Source: Gelidibacter algens
GTDB lineage: Bacteria; Bacteroidota; Bacteroidia; Flavobacteriales; Flavobacteriaceae
Direction of reading: 5' to 3'
NCBI RefSeq assembly: GCF_001678675.1
Contig: NZ_LZRN01000015.1
Coordinates: 1-64,000 of the forward strand
Length of the DNA: 64,000 bases
Below, in pieces: positions 35,534 to 44,776 of the stretch. The notes under the pieces were generated by a model. That model did not search any database, was not told where the DNA came from, and saw nothing but the letters and a program-made list of their open reading frames with translations. The stretch's first letter is position 1; each line of letters begins with the position of its first letter. The translations under genes were made by a program, and so were the position numbers.

Positions 35534-36349
35534 TTATGGTGCCGAAGCTGCAACAACCCCTAAAGTGTACAATTGTTCCATGGTTGGGGTTTCGCTGCCG
35601 CCCGCTGGTTCTAAAGTAATCCCAAAGGCCTCACTATCATTAGCGTTGGCAATGGCAAAGATTTTATTATCATCGGCATTAAAATCATCAATAGTACCCA
35701 AACTGGTAGGTGTTAAAGGGTTTAGTTTTAGTGACCAAACTTGGTACACCTTCCCTTCAGGAGCCTCCGGTAATCCTTGGGCATCTAAATAAATGCTGTT
35801 GTCGTTCTTGTTCCAATATACTTTGGCGTACGTGTTTGCAAAATCACCCTGACCTCCTAAAGGCACAGAGATGATGTTCTTATCTCGTAAGATGTTCAAC
35901 AAATTTTTGGTAGCGGCAAGATCTGTTTTGGAGTTGGCAATTTGCGCTTCCAAATAGGCGTTTTCTATGCCAGCAGTAGTTAAATTAGACTCTAAGGTAT
36001 TATTCTGTATGACTGTCCAAAATAATCCTGCACCAATAACAAGGGCTGCTGCCCAACCTGAGTACGTCAACCAATTGTATTTAGGTTTGGCAATGGAAAC
36101 TACTTTGGTTTCTGTGTCTGATGTTTTAGTGTTTAATTGGCGCTGTATTTTTTCAAATAATCCGTTAGTGGTTTGGCGAGAGGTCGCGGCGGTTAACTTA
36201 ATAATAGCAGCTTCTATCTCCAAAACTTCCTGAAGTACTTCTGGATGCTGACGCATAAGCTCATACACTTCTTTGTTTTCGTTTGCTGAAAGCGCACCTG
36301 CAACGTATAGCTCTAAAATTCCAGATTCTATGTAAGCGGTTATATTCAT
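35534..36349 (-). CDS. Anti-sigma factor (RskA-like)
   Basis: Start at 36349 gives MNITAYIESGILELYVAGAL, the usual opening of RskA-type anti-sigma proteins. An ATG 15 bases earlier overlaps the sigma gene. It is about 271 residues: a cytoplasmic N-terminal sigma-binding helix bundle (1-85), a single membrane helix (about 103-119, YSGWAAALVIGAGLFWTV), a coiled segment (125-155) and the extracytoplasmic RskA C-terminal domain with KVYWNKNDNSIYLDAQGLPEAPEGKVYQVW and LGTIDDF. It follows the sigma gene with a 1-base gap, so the pair is cotranscribed and probably autoregulated. Confidence 0.85.
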   Translation of the reverse strand: MNITAYIESGILELYVAGALSANENKEVYELMRQHPEVLQEVLEIEAAIIKLTAATSRQTTNGLFEKIQRQLNTKTSDTETKVVSIAKPKYNWLTYSGWAAALVIGAGLFWTVIQNNTLESNLTTAGIENAYLEAQIANSKTDLAATKNLLNILRDKNIISVPLGGQGDFANTYAKVYWNKNDNSIYLDAQGLPEAPEGKVYQVWSLKLNPLTPTSLGTIDDFNADDNKIFAIANANDSEAFGITLEPAGGSETPTMEQLYTLGVVAASAP

Positions 36350-36350
36350 G

Positions 36351-36881
36351 TTATTTGAGTACAATAGTTCTTAATTCCTTAATGCAATTTCTGTTCCGTG
36401 TTTTAATGGTGCCAATAGGCATATCAAGAGTTTCTGAAGCTTCCTTTTGGGTATAGCCTTTAAAGTATAAAAGCTCAATAACTTCTATACATTTTTTGGC
36501 AAGCTGGCTCACAAATTTTTTGATACCTATAGCATCCGTTTTATCATCTAAACTGTCACTGTGTTGCAAAATATCTACGAAATAATCAGCGTCGAGGTTT
36601 TTTTTGGAGTTCTTAAAAGCCTTGGATCGCGTTTTGTCAATTGCCGCATTTCTGGCAATGTTCAAGATCCAGGTAAAAAACCTTCCTTTCTCTGCCGAGT
36701 AGCTACTGGCATTATTCCAAGCTTTTATAAAAACGTCCTGCATTACTTCTTCTGCAATATCATGATCTCTCACAATATTGTAAATAACACCCTGCATACT
36801 TTTGCCGTACATAGTATAGAGTTCTTCAAAAGCCTTTTCGTCCTTATTCTGAAATTTTGAGATCAATAATTCTAATTGCAT
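36351..36881 (-). CDS. ECF-type RNA polymerase sigma factor
   Basis: Start at 36881 gives MQLELLISKFQNKDEKAFEE (176 residues). An in-frame ATG at 36941 adds 20 non-conserved hydrophobic residues that overlap the upstream terminator region. Region 2 is clear: FEELYTMYGKSMQGVIYNIV, EEVMQDVFIKAWNNASSY and FFTWILNIARNAAIDKTRSK. Region 4 has IEVIELLYFKGYTQKEASETL and DMPIGTIKTRNRNCIKELR. It is paired with an RskA-like anti-sigma factor. The stress signal is unknown. Confidence 0.9.
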   Translation of the reverse strand: MQLELLISKFQNKDEKAFEELYTMYGKSMQGVIYNIVRDHDIAEEVMQDVFIKAWNNASSYSAEKGRFFTWILNIARNAAIDKTRSKAFKNSKKNLDADYFVDILQHSDSLDDKTDAIGIKKFVSQLAKKCIEVIELLYFKGYTQKEASETLDMPIGTIKTRNRNCIKELRTIVLK

Positions 36882-36924
36882 CTTATTTTTTTTGATGTGC
36901 CAAAAGTAGTTAATATATGGAAAG

Positions 36925-36950
36925 AAAAAAAGCCGCTTCAAAAGCGGCTT
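36925..36950 (-). terminator. Terminator of the sodC gene
   Basis: AAGCCGCTT-CAA-AAGCGGCTT makes a 9-bp stem with a three-base loop. On the minus strand it is followed by a run of T. It lies between the sodC stop (36978) and the sigma gene. Confidence 0.8.
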
Positions 36951-36977
36951 CGATTTATTAAAATGTTCAATGTAGAC

Positions 36978-37559
36978 TTATTGGATAATGCCACCACAAC
37001 TTATGCGGCCTCCAGCATCACCTGTTGGCTGTGTGGTAAAATCATCAATACCTTCATGTATAATAATTCCTTTTCCTACGATATCATTGTTAGAATCTCC
37101 ACAACCAATACACCACTCATCAGTGGTCATAGTAATGGTGCCGTTACCGTTGGCGTCAGCCATAAAATTACCTATATCTCCTTTATGGTAGCCTTCTGAA
37201 CTTCCCCATTTGCCATGTGGCTGGTTGGTTGGGTTCCAATGGCCTCCTGCAGAAGTGCCGTCATCTGCTGAACAATCTGCTTTTTCGTGAAGATGGATCG
37301 CGTGCTCACCTTCCTTAAGTCCGCTAACTACAACAACCATTGTCACAACACCGTCTTCTTCAGTAAATACAGCGTTGCCTTCTACGTTACTGCCACTTTT
37401 CGATTCTAAGTCGACTTGTATTTTCTTGGTTTCGACGGTCTTCGTTTCCATTGGCATTTCTTCGTTCATATCTGAATTGGCTTCCTTCTTGTCATCTTTA
37501 CAAGAGGTGGACATGCCTAAGGCCACAATAGCAATAAGCATAATTGATAATCTTTTCAT
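36978..37559 (-). CDS. sodC: Cu/Zn superoxide dismutase lipoprotein
   Basis: The product has 193 residues. The signal ends in GMSTSC with lipidated Cys20, and an acidic linker of about 25 residues follows. The SodC domain has the copper and zinc ligands in HAIHLHEKADCS, GGHWNPTNQPHGKWG and GYHKGDIGNF, and in GKGIIIHEGIDDF, with the disulfide Cys pair in KADCS and GGRISCGG. It dismutates superoxide outside the cytoplasm. It is transcribed divergently from hemN, with the hemN FNR-type promoter between them. Confidence 0.9.
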   Translation of the reverse strand: MKRLSIMLIAIVALGMSTSCKDDKKEANSDMNEEMPMETKTVETKKIQVDLESKSGSNVEGNAVFTEEDGVVTMVVVVSGLKEGEHAIHLHEKADCSADDGTSAGGHWNPTNQPHGKWGSSEGYHKGDIGNFMADANGNGTITMTTDEWCIGCGDSNNDIVGKGIIIHEGIDDFTTQPTGDAGGRISCGGIIQ

Positions 37560-37698
37560 GGGTTATGGTTTTAATGTTAAAATATTAAAGTTAGTTTTAA
37601 TTAAGAGGAATGCAAGCGTCTGAATAGAAAATAAAGAATCTTACCAAACTGTCTACCCCTCTTAGAATTTTAAAATTAATTTAAAACGCCCTTAATAC

Positions 37699-37742
37699 AT
37701 GACTTATATCATATTATTTATAGCGTATTTAAGATAATTTTG
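37699..37742 (+). promoter_or_regulatory. hemN promoter: FNR-type site plus -7 box
   Basis: ATGAC-TTAT-ATCAT at 37699-37712 is a CRP/FNR-type palindrome. TAATTTTG at 37735-37742 fits the Bacteroidota -7 consensus TAnnTTTG. The palindrome centre (37705.5) is 36.5 nt before the last base of the box, placing it near -41.5 if transcription starts about 5 nt later, the class II activation position. hemN begins at 37764. The same spacing recurs at nirK, nos and 52147. Confidence 0.75.
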
Positions 37743-37763
37743 GCTTAAAATTAAGCAACTACA

Positions 37764-39129
37764 ATGATGAGGTCTCTAACTGATAAATACAATGTAGCCG
37801 GTCCCAGATATACGAGCTATCCTACGGTTCCATATTGGGATACGACAACATTTACAATGAATAAATGGAAAGATTCACTTCTTAAAGCATTTGAAGAAAG
37901 CAATGAGGTAGAAGGTTTAAGCCTCTATATCCACTTGCCGTTTTGCGAGAGTCTGTGTACCTTTTGCGGGTGTCATAAGCGCATCACAAAGCAGCACAGT
38001 GTTGAAATTCCGTATATAAATGCCTTAATAAAAGAGTGGGATCTCTATTGTGATCTGCTGCCTTCAAGGCCAAAAATCAAAGAATTGCATTTGGGCGGTG
38101 GTACACCCACTTTTTTTTCTTCCTGAAAATTTAAATTTGCTGATCAATAGTCTTTTAAGACGTGCCACCCTGGCCAAGGACTATGAGTTTAGTTTTGAAG
38201 GGCATCCCAACAATACCACAGAAGAACACTTACAAACATTTTATGACCTCGGTTTTAGACGGGTCAGTTTTGGCGTGCAGGATTATAATGAAGACGTTCA
38301 AAAAGCCATTCACAGAATTCAGCCTTTTGAGAATGTGAAACGCGTAACAGAGCAGGCCAAATTTATTGGGTATACTTCTGTAAGCCATGATATTATTTTC
38401 GGATTGCCATTTCAAACCGAAGCACATGTGAGAGAGACCATCGCTAAAACAAAATCGCTGAAACCTGATAGAATTGCTTTTTACAGCTATGCTCATGTGC
38501 CTTGGATAAAAGGAAATGGGCAACGCGGCTTTGATGAAAGCAATTTGCCTTCCGGTACTTCCAAGCGTCAGCAATACGAATTGGGGAAAACATTACTCTC
38601 TGAAGCAGGGTACCATGAAATTGGAATGGACCATTTTGCACTGGCGTCAGATTCTCTGTACCAATCTATGGGAAATAAAACCCTCCACCGCAATTTTATG
38701 GGCTATACCGCTTCAAAGACTAGGGGAATGATTGGTTTGGGCGTTTCCTCTATTAGTGATAGCTGGTACGGATTTGCACAAAACGTCAAAAACATTGAAG
38801 AATATTACCACTTGGTAGGCGAAGGGATTATTCCAGTTGTAAAAGGGCATATCCTAAATTCTGAAGACTTGATCATTAGGCAGCACATTCTTAATTTAAT
38901 GTGTCAATTTGAGACCTCATGGGATGATAACGGACTCTTTTTTGAAGAACTACCAGAAGTACTTAGTGGTTTGGAAGAAATGGAAAGTGATGGTTTGTTA
39001 ATACGCAATCGCACAAAATTGACCGTTACAGAAGAAGGCAAGCCCTTTGTAAGAAACATCTGTATGGCTTTCGATTTGCTTTTGAGACGCAAACAGCCAC
39101 AAACCCAATTGTTCTCAATGACGGTATAA
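37764..39129 (+). pseudogene. hemN: Oxygen-independent coproporphyrinogen III oxidase, frameshifted in a T8 run
   Basis: From ATG at 37764 the frame gives RSLTDKYNVAGPRYTSYPTV and the radical-SAM motif PFCESLCTFCGCHKR (CxxxCxxC), then KELHLGGGTPTFFSS-stop at 38126. Removing one T from the T8 run (38110-38117) continues the frame as PTFFLPENLNLLINSLLRRA through to 39129, giving about 454 residues, the family's usual length. Later HemN elements are present: FEGHPNNTTEEHL, RVSFGVQDYNEDVQKAIHR and GLPFQTEAHVRETI. HemN decarboxylates coproporphyrinogen III for anaerobic heme synthesis, which suits the heme-dependent respirations downstream. As both halves are well kept, a miscalled homopolymer is more likely than true loss. 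Confidence 0.85.
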
Positions 39130-39242
39130 TGGGACCACAATATTAATTAAATGGTAATCATGAGCTTTCTTTTGTATGTTTGCCTATATATCAGTACCTT
39201 TTTTTTAGAATTAATAACTACTACTAATTAAAACCTACTACT

Positions 39243-40074
39243 ATGGATAAAATAATTGTACCAATTGATTTTTCAAAATATTCTGAGTATGCTCTTGAAG
39301 CAGCCGCTATTTTGGCAAAACAGAATAATGCAGAAATCTTGGCCTTGCACATGTTAGAAATGTCTGATGCACTGTTGACAGCAACTGATGACGGACAGAA
39401 ACCGAAAGCTTTGTTCTTTCTAAAACTTGCCGAACAAAAATTTGAAGAATTCTTAAACAAGGATTATCTGGAAGGACTTAAAAATTACTCCCATTGTCAA
39501 ACATTTTAAGGTGTTTAGTGAGGTGAGTGAAGTAGCAGAAGAACATAATGCCGATTTGATAATCATGGGATCTCATGGTGTTAGCGGTTTTACGGAGGTT
39601 TTTGTAGGCTCCAATACTGAAAAGGTGGTGCGCCATTCAAAAATACCTGTCTTGGTGATTAAGCAAAAACCCGGAAATCTCAACTTTGAGACCGTTGTTT
39701 TTGCGTCAGATTTTTCAGATGAAAGCGTTAGTGCATACATTAAAGCTTCAAAAATCTTGCAGGATTCCTCCAAAATTCATCTCTTATATGTCAATGTATC
39801 TGGTGAGAATTTTAAGAGCACCGCAGAAATGGAACAACAAGTTGCCAATTTCTTAATGAAGGCCGATGGCAATATGAACCAATTGAATAATGTACACTAC
39901 GTATCAGATTATTCCATTGAAAAGGGAATTCTCAATTTTTCAAACCTTGTGGGGGCAGATTTGATCATGATGCCCACCCATGGCAGAAAAGGCTTGGCAC
40001 ACTTTTTTGAGGGCAGCATCTCTGAAGATTTGGCAAACCACGCCAACTTACCCGTCATGACCTTTAAAATTTAA
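39243..40074 (+). pseudogene. Universal stress protein (two UspA domains), frameshifted in an A5 run
   Basis: The first part (from 39243) reads DKIIVPIDFSKYSEYALEAA and stops at 39509 after EGLKNYSHCQTF. Dropping one A from the A5 run near 39480-39485 gives LKITPIVKHFKVFSEVSE and joins the second part to 40074, a protein of about 276 residues. UspA features follow: ADLIIMGSHGVSGFTEVFVGS with the ATP-binding GxxGxxxxxxGS pattern, then a second domain (VFASDFSDESVSAYIKASKI, MMPTHGRKGLAHFFEGS). Tandem Usp proteins are common near microaerobic genes in this group. The gap to nirK holds a terminator, so it is a separate unit. Confidence 0.85.
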
Positions 40075-40099
40075 TATAATCTTATTTGTAAACTAGCAG

Positions 40100-40125
40100 G
40101 CTGAACCGAGGTTCAGCTTCTTTTT
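40100..40125 (+). terminator. Terminator after the universal stress gene
   Basis: GCTGAAC-CGAG-GTTCAGC at 40100-40117 makes a 7-bp stem, followed by TTCTTTTT. Confidence 0.75.
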
Positions 40126-40139
40126 GACTTTTTTTAAAT

Positions 40140-40157
40140 TAGGACAAAAAAGTCCTA
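40140..40157 (+). promoter_or_regulatory. Rrf2/NsrR-type operator candidate upstream of nirK
   Basis: TAGGA-CAAAAAAG-TCCTA is a palindrome with half-sites of 5 and a spacer of 8. The full palindrome extends one base at each end. The same 5-8-5 pattern occurs before the nos operon (44898), ric (58247) and the Rrf2 gene (58761). Its centre is 55.5 nt before the end of the nirK -7 box, near -60. The Rrf2-family regulator at 58283 is the likely binder (inference). Confidence 0.7.
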
Positions 40158-40158
40158 A

Positions 40159-40204
40159 ATATGATAATTGTCATATATTATTTTATTTGATCTCGCTAAT
40201 TTTG
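40159..40204 (+). promoter_or_regulatory. nirK promoter: FNR-type site and -7 box
   Basis: ATATGATAATTGTCATAT at 40159-40176 is a CRP/FNR-type palindrome, one base after the Rrf2-type operator. TAATTTTG at 40197-40204 is the -7 box. The centre of the palindrome (40167.5) is 36.5 nt before the end of the box, as in hemN, nos and 52147. The layout implies class II activation under low oxygen or nitric oxide. Confidence 0.8.
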
Positions 40205-40224
40205 ACCTATAAACAATTTACAAC

Positions 40225-41670
40225 ATGAAATCACAACCACTATTAAAATCAGTCTCACTGCTGTCATTATTATTAATGTTCAGTTGTTTTGATGACAAGA
40301 AAACCGAATATGCCTCAGCTGAAGAAATTCCAGTCAGTCGAGAGATGATTGCAGAATTAACGGCGCCCCCTCACGTGCCAACACCAGTTGGGAAGCGTAA
40401 AGCCAAAAAACTAATTGTAAAAATGGAAATCCTAGAACAGGTAGGAGAAATGACTGATGGTGTCGACTATGTGTATTGGACATTTGGAGGATCAGTTCCT
40501 GGTAGTTTTATCAGAGCTCGTGTAGGAGATGAAATTGAATTCCATTTACAAAATCACCCAGATAATAAATTACCACATAATATTGACTTGCATGCCGTAA
40601 ATGGACCAGGTGGTGGTGCAGAATCTTCTTTTGTTGCTCCAGGTCACGAAAAAGTATTCTCATTTAAAGTGTTGAATCCTGGTTTATACGTTTACCATTG
40701 TGCTACAGCTCCTGTAGGGATGCATATTGCTAACGGAATGTATGGCCTAATTTTAATTGAGCCAGAAGGTGGTTTAGCTCCTGTAGATAAGGAATATTAC
40801 GTAATGCAAGGTGATTTCTACACTAAAGGTGCCAATGGAGAACGTGGATTACAGCCATTTGACATGCAGAAAGCAGTAGATGAACATGCAGATTATGTTG
40901 TATTTAATGGTAAAGTTGGGGCTTTAACCGGAGACGGTGCCTTAACAGCTAAAGTTGGAGAAACTGTCAGATTATTTGTCGGTAATGGTGGACCCGGTTT
41001 GGTATCGTCCTTTCACGTCATCGGTGAAATTTTCGACAAAGTTTATGTGGAAGGTGGCGATTTGGTGAATACCAACGTTCAAACTACCTTGATTCCTGCT
41101 GGAGGCGCGGCCATAGTTGAATTTAAGGTTGAAGTGCCAGGAACATTTATTCTAGTGGATCACTCTATTTTTAGAGCCTTTAATAAAGGTGCTTTAGGTA
41201 TGTTGAAAGTAGAAGGAGAAAAAGATAAGAAAATATTTTCTGGAGAGTTGATGGATAATATCTATGTCCCTGAAGGTCCTGGGATCCAAACAATGCCTAC
41301 TACAGATGAAATTAAAGAATCTGATATACCTGCAAAATCGTTCGCTGAGCAAATGGAATATGGAAAGCAAATTTACGGTCAAACCTGTATTGCTTGTCAC
41401 CAAGCAGAAGGACAAGGTATTGCAAATGCATTCCCTCCTTTGGCAAAGTCAGATTATCTAAATGCTAATGTTGACAGAGCTATTGGCGCTGTACTTCACG
41501 GCTTAACAGGTGAAATTACAGTTAATGGCGTGAAATACAACAGTATCATGACCAAACAAATGATCTCTCAAGAAGAAGTAGCCAACGTGTTGACGTATGT
41601 ATACAACAGTTGGGGCAACAACAAAACAGTGGTTACACCTGCAATGGTCAAAAAAGTGAGTGGCAAATAA
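40225..41670 (+). CDS. nirK: Copper nitrite reductase fused to a C-terminal cytochrome c domain
   Basis: This 481-residue lipoprotein (Cys21, LLMFSCFDDK) reduces nitrite to NO in the periplasm. The two cupredoxin domains carry type 1 copper ligands His118, Cys159, His167 and Met172 in LPHNIDLHAV and YHCATAPVGMHIANGMYG. The type 2 copper is bound by His123, His158 and probably His311 (LVDHSIFRAF), with catalytic Asp121. Residues about 373-475 form a class I cytochrome c domain with the heme motif CIACH at 386-390 and an axial Met in SIMTKQM. The fusion supplies electrons directly, as in the three-domain NirK type. The gene has the composite Rrf2/FNR promoter and is followed by nirV. Confidence 0.9.
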   Translation: MKSQPLLKSVSLLSLLLMFSCFDDKKTEYASAEEIPVSREMIAELTAPPHVPTPVGKRKAKKLIVKMEILEQVGEMTDGVDYVYWTFGGSVPGSFIRARVGDEIEFHLQNHPDNKLPHNIDLHAVNGPGGGAESSFVAPGHEKVFSFKVLNPGLYVYHCATAPVGMHIANGMYGLILIEPEGGLAPVDKEYYVMQGDFYTKGANGERGLQPFDMQKAVDEHADYVVFNGKVGALTGDGALTAKVGETVRLFVGNGGPGLVSSFHVIGEIFDKVYVEGGDLVNTNVQTTLIPAGGAAIVEFKVEVPGTFILVDHSIFRAFNKGALGMLKVEGEKDKKIFSGELMDNIYVPEGPGIQTMPTTDEIKESDIPAKSFAEQMEYGKQIYGQTCIACHQAEGQGIANAFPPLAKSDYLNANVDRAIGAVLHGLTGEITVNGVKYNSIMTKQMISQEEVANVLTYVYNSWGNNKTVVTPAMVKKVSGK

Positions 41671-41690
41671 TCATAATTATGGAAATTTAA

Positions 41691-41873
41691 GTTGAAGTTG
41701 AAATTGAATTTGAAATCGAATTTGAAATTGAAGATGAGATTGAACTTGAAACCATAAATTAGAAGCTAGAAGCTAGAAGCTAGAAGCTAGAAGCTAGAAG
41801 CTAGAAGCTAGAAGTTGGAACCTAGAAGTTGGAAGCTAGAAGTTGGAAGCTAGAAGCTAGAGGCTAGAAACTA
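41691..41873 (+). repeat. Tandem repeats between nirK and nirV
   Basis: From about 41691 to 41750 there is an imperfect 6-base repeat (TTGAAA/TTGAAT variants). From 41760 to 41873 there are about 16 copies of a 7-base unit, TAGAAGC, with the last copies degenerate (TTGGAAG, CTAGAGG). The whole gap from 41671 to 41907 has no gene. This length of perfect heptamer is prone to slippage. Confidence 0.85.
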
Positions 41874-41907
41874 AAAACAACAAATTATTAATTAAAAACA
41901 TCCAATA

Positions 41908-42687
41908 ATGCGTACTAAAATCTTCAGATTGCCCATTGTTTTGATTCTTTTCCATATGTTTAGTTATGGACAGTCTGAAGGCATGGTGCGTATAGAAGGC
42001 GCACGTTATATTCCGTTATACGGAAGGGATTCCACTGTAGTTGAAGTCAAAGATTTTGATTTGGATGTGTATCCTGTAACCAATAGCGAGTATCTCGATT
42101 TTGTCAGGGAATATCCAAAATGGCAAAAATCTAAAGCCAAAGCAATCTTTGCAGATGCTACCTATTTAAGAAACTGGAAAAATGATCTTGAGCTTAAAGA
42201 TGGCGAATTGCTCAACAGTCCGGTTACCTATGTGAGTTGGTTTGCGGCAAAAGCCTATTGCGACTGTCAGGGCAAACGTTTGCCAACTATGGATGAATGG
42301 GAATATGCCGCCATGGCCGATGAAACCGTCAAGGATGCACGCATAAAAAAATCTTACAACCAACAAATTTTGTCATGGTACGAAGCGCCACGATCCAATG
42401 AAAATAAGATTGGAGAAAACCCGAAAAATTACTGGGGTGTCTATGACTTACATGGCTTGGTCTGGGAATGGACCTCTGATTTTAACTCAGTATTACTTTC
42501 CGGAGAGTCTCGTAAAGACAATGAGAAAGATAACAATCTCTTCTGCGGAAGCGCTTCTCTCGGAGCTACAGATTTGATGAATTATGCAGCATTTATGCGC
42601 TATGCCTTTAGAGGCAGCATCAAAGCGAATTACGCCATCAAAAATCTCGGCTTTCGTTGTGCGACAGACGCTGAAAACACTAAATAA
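41908..42687 (+). CDS. nirV: NirV-like formylglycine-generating-enzyme-domain protein
   Basis: The product has 259 residues with an N-terminal signal (MRTKIFRLPIVLILFHMFSY) and a sulfatase-modifying-factor domain: FDLDVYPVTNSEYLDFVREY, PVTYVSWFAAKAYCDCQGKRLPTMDEWEYAA, and the closing GSIKANYAIKNLGFRCA. NirV proteins with this fold are linked to nirK in several denitrifiers. The reactive Cys pair of true formylglycine-generating enzymes is not clearly kept, so enzymatic oxidation is doubtful; it may help mature or donate electrons to NirK. It is followed at 2 bp by the SCO gene. Confidence 0.8.
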   Translation: MRTKIFRLPIVLILFHMFSYGQSEGMVRIEGARYIPLYGRDSTVVEVKDFDLDVYPVTNSEYLDFVREYPKWQKSKAKAIFADATYLRNWKNDLELKDGELLNSPVTYVSWFAAKAYCDCQGKRLPTMDEWEYAAMADETVKDARIKKSYNQQILSWYEAPRSNENKIGENPKNYWGVYDLHGLVWEWTSDFNSVLLSGESRKDNEKDNNLFCGSASLGATDLMNYAAFMRYAFRGSIKANYAIKNLGFRCATDAENTK

Positions 42688-42689
42688 TC

Positions 42690-43400
42690 ATGAAAAAAAT
42701 ATTTTTTATACTCTGCAGCATTCTCTTGATCTCATTCAGTGCCTGTAAAAAAAACACCTCCAAAGACACAGCACTTTACCAATGCCCAATGGCATGTGAA
42801 GGCGATAAAACCTATGAAGAGCCTGGAAGTTGTCCGGTTTGTAATATGGATTTAGAAGCTGTTGAAACGGTAACGGAAACGGAAATGTCTTCTGATGTGA
42901 TTTCGGAAACCTCGATTTTTAATCTGACCTCAACCTGGACCACCCAAAATGGAGAGGACCTTCAACTTGAAGAGCTTAAAGGCGATGTCTTGGTGATGGT
43001 CATGATCTATACCTCATGCAAAGCGGCCTGTCCAAGATTGGTGGCCGATATGCGAAACATTGAAGCGCAACTGCCTAAAGATGGCAAAGACCATCTAAAG
43101 ATGGTTTTCGTGAGTATCGATCCCAAAACCGATTCACCAGAACGGTTAAAAGCTTTTGCTGAAGAAAATGTTATGGATACAGCGCCTTGGTTATTTTTAC
43201 GTTCTTCTGAAGACAATACGAGAGAGTTTGCAGCCGTAATGGCCGTGAATTATAAGAAAATTTCACCATTGGATTTTTCACATTCCAACATTATCAGTGT
43301 GTTTAATCAAGATGGGGAGATGGTATTTCAACAAGAAGGGCTTGGGGTTAATTCTGATGCCACGGTGGAGCATATCAAAAAAGCAATTGCAAGTAAATAA
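42690..43400 (+). CDS. SCO-family copper chaperone with N-terminal heavy-metal-binding domain
   Basis: This 236-residue lipoprotein has its lipobox at Cys19 (LLISFSACKKN). Residues 29-60 form a Cys-rich metal-binding domain, CPMACEG...GSCPVCNMDLEAV. The SCO1/SenC thioredoxin-like domain follows, with copper ligands CKAAC (CxxxC) and a distal His in DFSHSNI. SCO proteins deliver copper to CuA-type sites. In this operon it may load NirK; nosZ needs CuA as well. The two metal domains together suggest transfer from one to the other (inference). Confidence 0.85.
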   Translation: MKKIFFILCSILLISFSACKKNTSKDTALYQCPMACEGDKTYEEPGSCPVCNMDLEAVETVTETEMSSDVISETSIFNLTSTWTTQNGEDLQLEELKGDVLVMVMIYTSCKAACPRLVADMRNIEAQLPKDGKDHLKMVFVSIDPKTDSPERLKAFAEENVMDTAPWLFLRSSEDNTREFAAVMAVNYKKISPLDFSHSNIISVFNQDGEMVFQQEGLGVNSDATVEHIKKAIASK

Positions 43401-43471
43401 CTTCCCAATCTTCAATCGCATCAACGTCAAAATCAAAACCTGTATAGGTTGATCCTTTAAAATCAAAAACC

Positions 43472-44725
43472 ATGAAAAAAATAATCAGTTTAGCATGTCT
43501 CGGCATTTTGGGTCACACAGCCTTTGCCCAAGAATTTGACATCAATCTCGAATTGAAACCACGTTTTGAATACCGTCACGGTTTTAAAACCTTAATTCCA
43601 GATAATGTTGATGCCGCCACTTTTGTATCCCAACGCTCGCGTCTTAACTTCAATTATGGCAGCGAACAACTGAATGCGTATATTTCTTTGCAAAATGTTA
43701 GGGTTTGGGGAGACGTCAACACCTTGTCTGCCAGTGATGCAAATGGAACGGCTATCCATGAAGCTTGGGCATCTTTCCGTTTGGATTCGCTACTTAGCTT
43801 TAAAATGGGACGTCAGGAAATTATTTATGATGATTCGCGGATTTTTGGAAATGTAGATTGGGCACAAACAGGACGAAGCCATGATGCTTTTATTGCCACT
43901 TACCAACCTAATGCCAAAAACAGATTGGATGTGGGGCTCGCTTTAAATGAAGAAGATGAAACCCTTTTTAAAACGGATTATGATGTCAATAACTACAAGG
44001 CATTTCAATATGCGTGGTACCATACAAAATTTGATGATCTAAATTTGAGTCTTTTAGCGCTAAATACAGGATTTACCTTTGATAAAGATGGCGATCAAGA
44101 AGTGGATTATAACCAAACTTATGGTGCTTTTTTAAATTTTGGAAAGAATAAGTTGAAAGCAGATGCATCCGTCTACTTTCAAACAGGACAAATTGCTGAT
44201 AGAGACTTGAGTGCCTATAATTTGGCGGGAAATCTGCATTATCAAGTAGCATCAAACTTTAATGTGGGCATAGGAGCAGAGTACTTATCCGGTACAGATA
44301 TGAATACAACAGATTCAGATATTAAAGCATTCAATCCGCTGTTTGGTACCAATCATAAATTCAACGGTTGGATGGATTATTTTTATGTGGGCAACCATAT
44401 TAATTCTGTCGGATTATTGGATGTCAATCTTCCTATAAAATATCAAAAGGAAAAATTGACCTTGCAACTCGTCCCACATGTGTTTTCATCTGCAGCAACA
44501 GTTGTAGACAATTTGGGCAATGAAAAAGACAATTATTTAGGCACCGAAATTGATTTCTCCTTGGGCTATAAAATTGCAGATACTATTGATTTCCAGTTGG
44601 GCTATTCTCAAATGTTTGCTACAGGAACTATGGAAGTTTTGAAAGGTGGTAACAAAGACAACACTACGAATTGGGGCTGGGCCATGTTTGTGTTTAAACC
44701 AAAATTGTTCACGTACAGTAAATAA
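43472..44725 (+). CDS. Outer-membrane porin of the alginate-export family
   Basis: The product has 417 residues. The signal peptide ends TAFAQ near residue 20. The mature part has the opening INLELKPRFEYRHGFKTLIP and SQRSRLNFNYGSEQLNAYISLQN typical of alginate_exp porins, many amphipathic strands and a C-terminal aromatic strand MFVFKPKLFTYSK. It lies in the nirK operon and may let nitrite or another small anion through the outer membrane (inference from context). It is followed by a terminator. Confidence 0.8.
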   Translation: MKKIISLACLGILGHTAFAQEFDINLELKPRFEYRHGFKTLIPDNVDAATFVSQRSRLNFNYGSEQLNAYISLQNVRVWGDVNTLSASDANGTAIHEAWASFRLDSLLSFKMGRQEIIYDDSRIFGNVDWAQTGRSHDAFIATYQPNAKNRLDVGLALNEEDETLFKTDYDVNNYKAFQYAWYHTKFDDLNLSLLALNTGFTFDKDGDQEVDYNQTYGAFLNFGKNKLKADASVYFQTGQIADRDLSAYNLAGNLHYQVASNFNVGIGAEYLSGTDMNTTDSDIKAFNPLFGTNHKFNGWMDYFYVGNHINSVGLLDVNLPIKYQKEKLTLQLVPHVFSSAATVVDNLGNEKDNYLGTEIDFSLGYKIADTIDFQLGYSQMFATGTMEVLKGGNKDNTTNWGWAMFVFKPKLFTYSK

Positions 44726-44776
44726 GACCTTTTGTCGGAAATTTTATACTGAAAATTTCGATCAAGTCATGACATC

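Noticed and set aside
39140-39182. FNR-type promoter for the universal stress gene
   Set aside because: A -7-like box TATGTTTG is present at 39175-39182, but no palindrome stands at the position used in the other four promoters.
41760-41873. Possible CRISPR array
   Set aside because: The 7-base units are directly tandem with no spacers and no cas genes are present.
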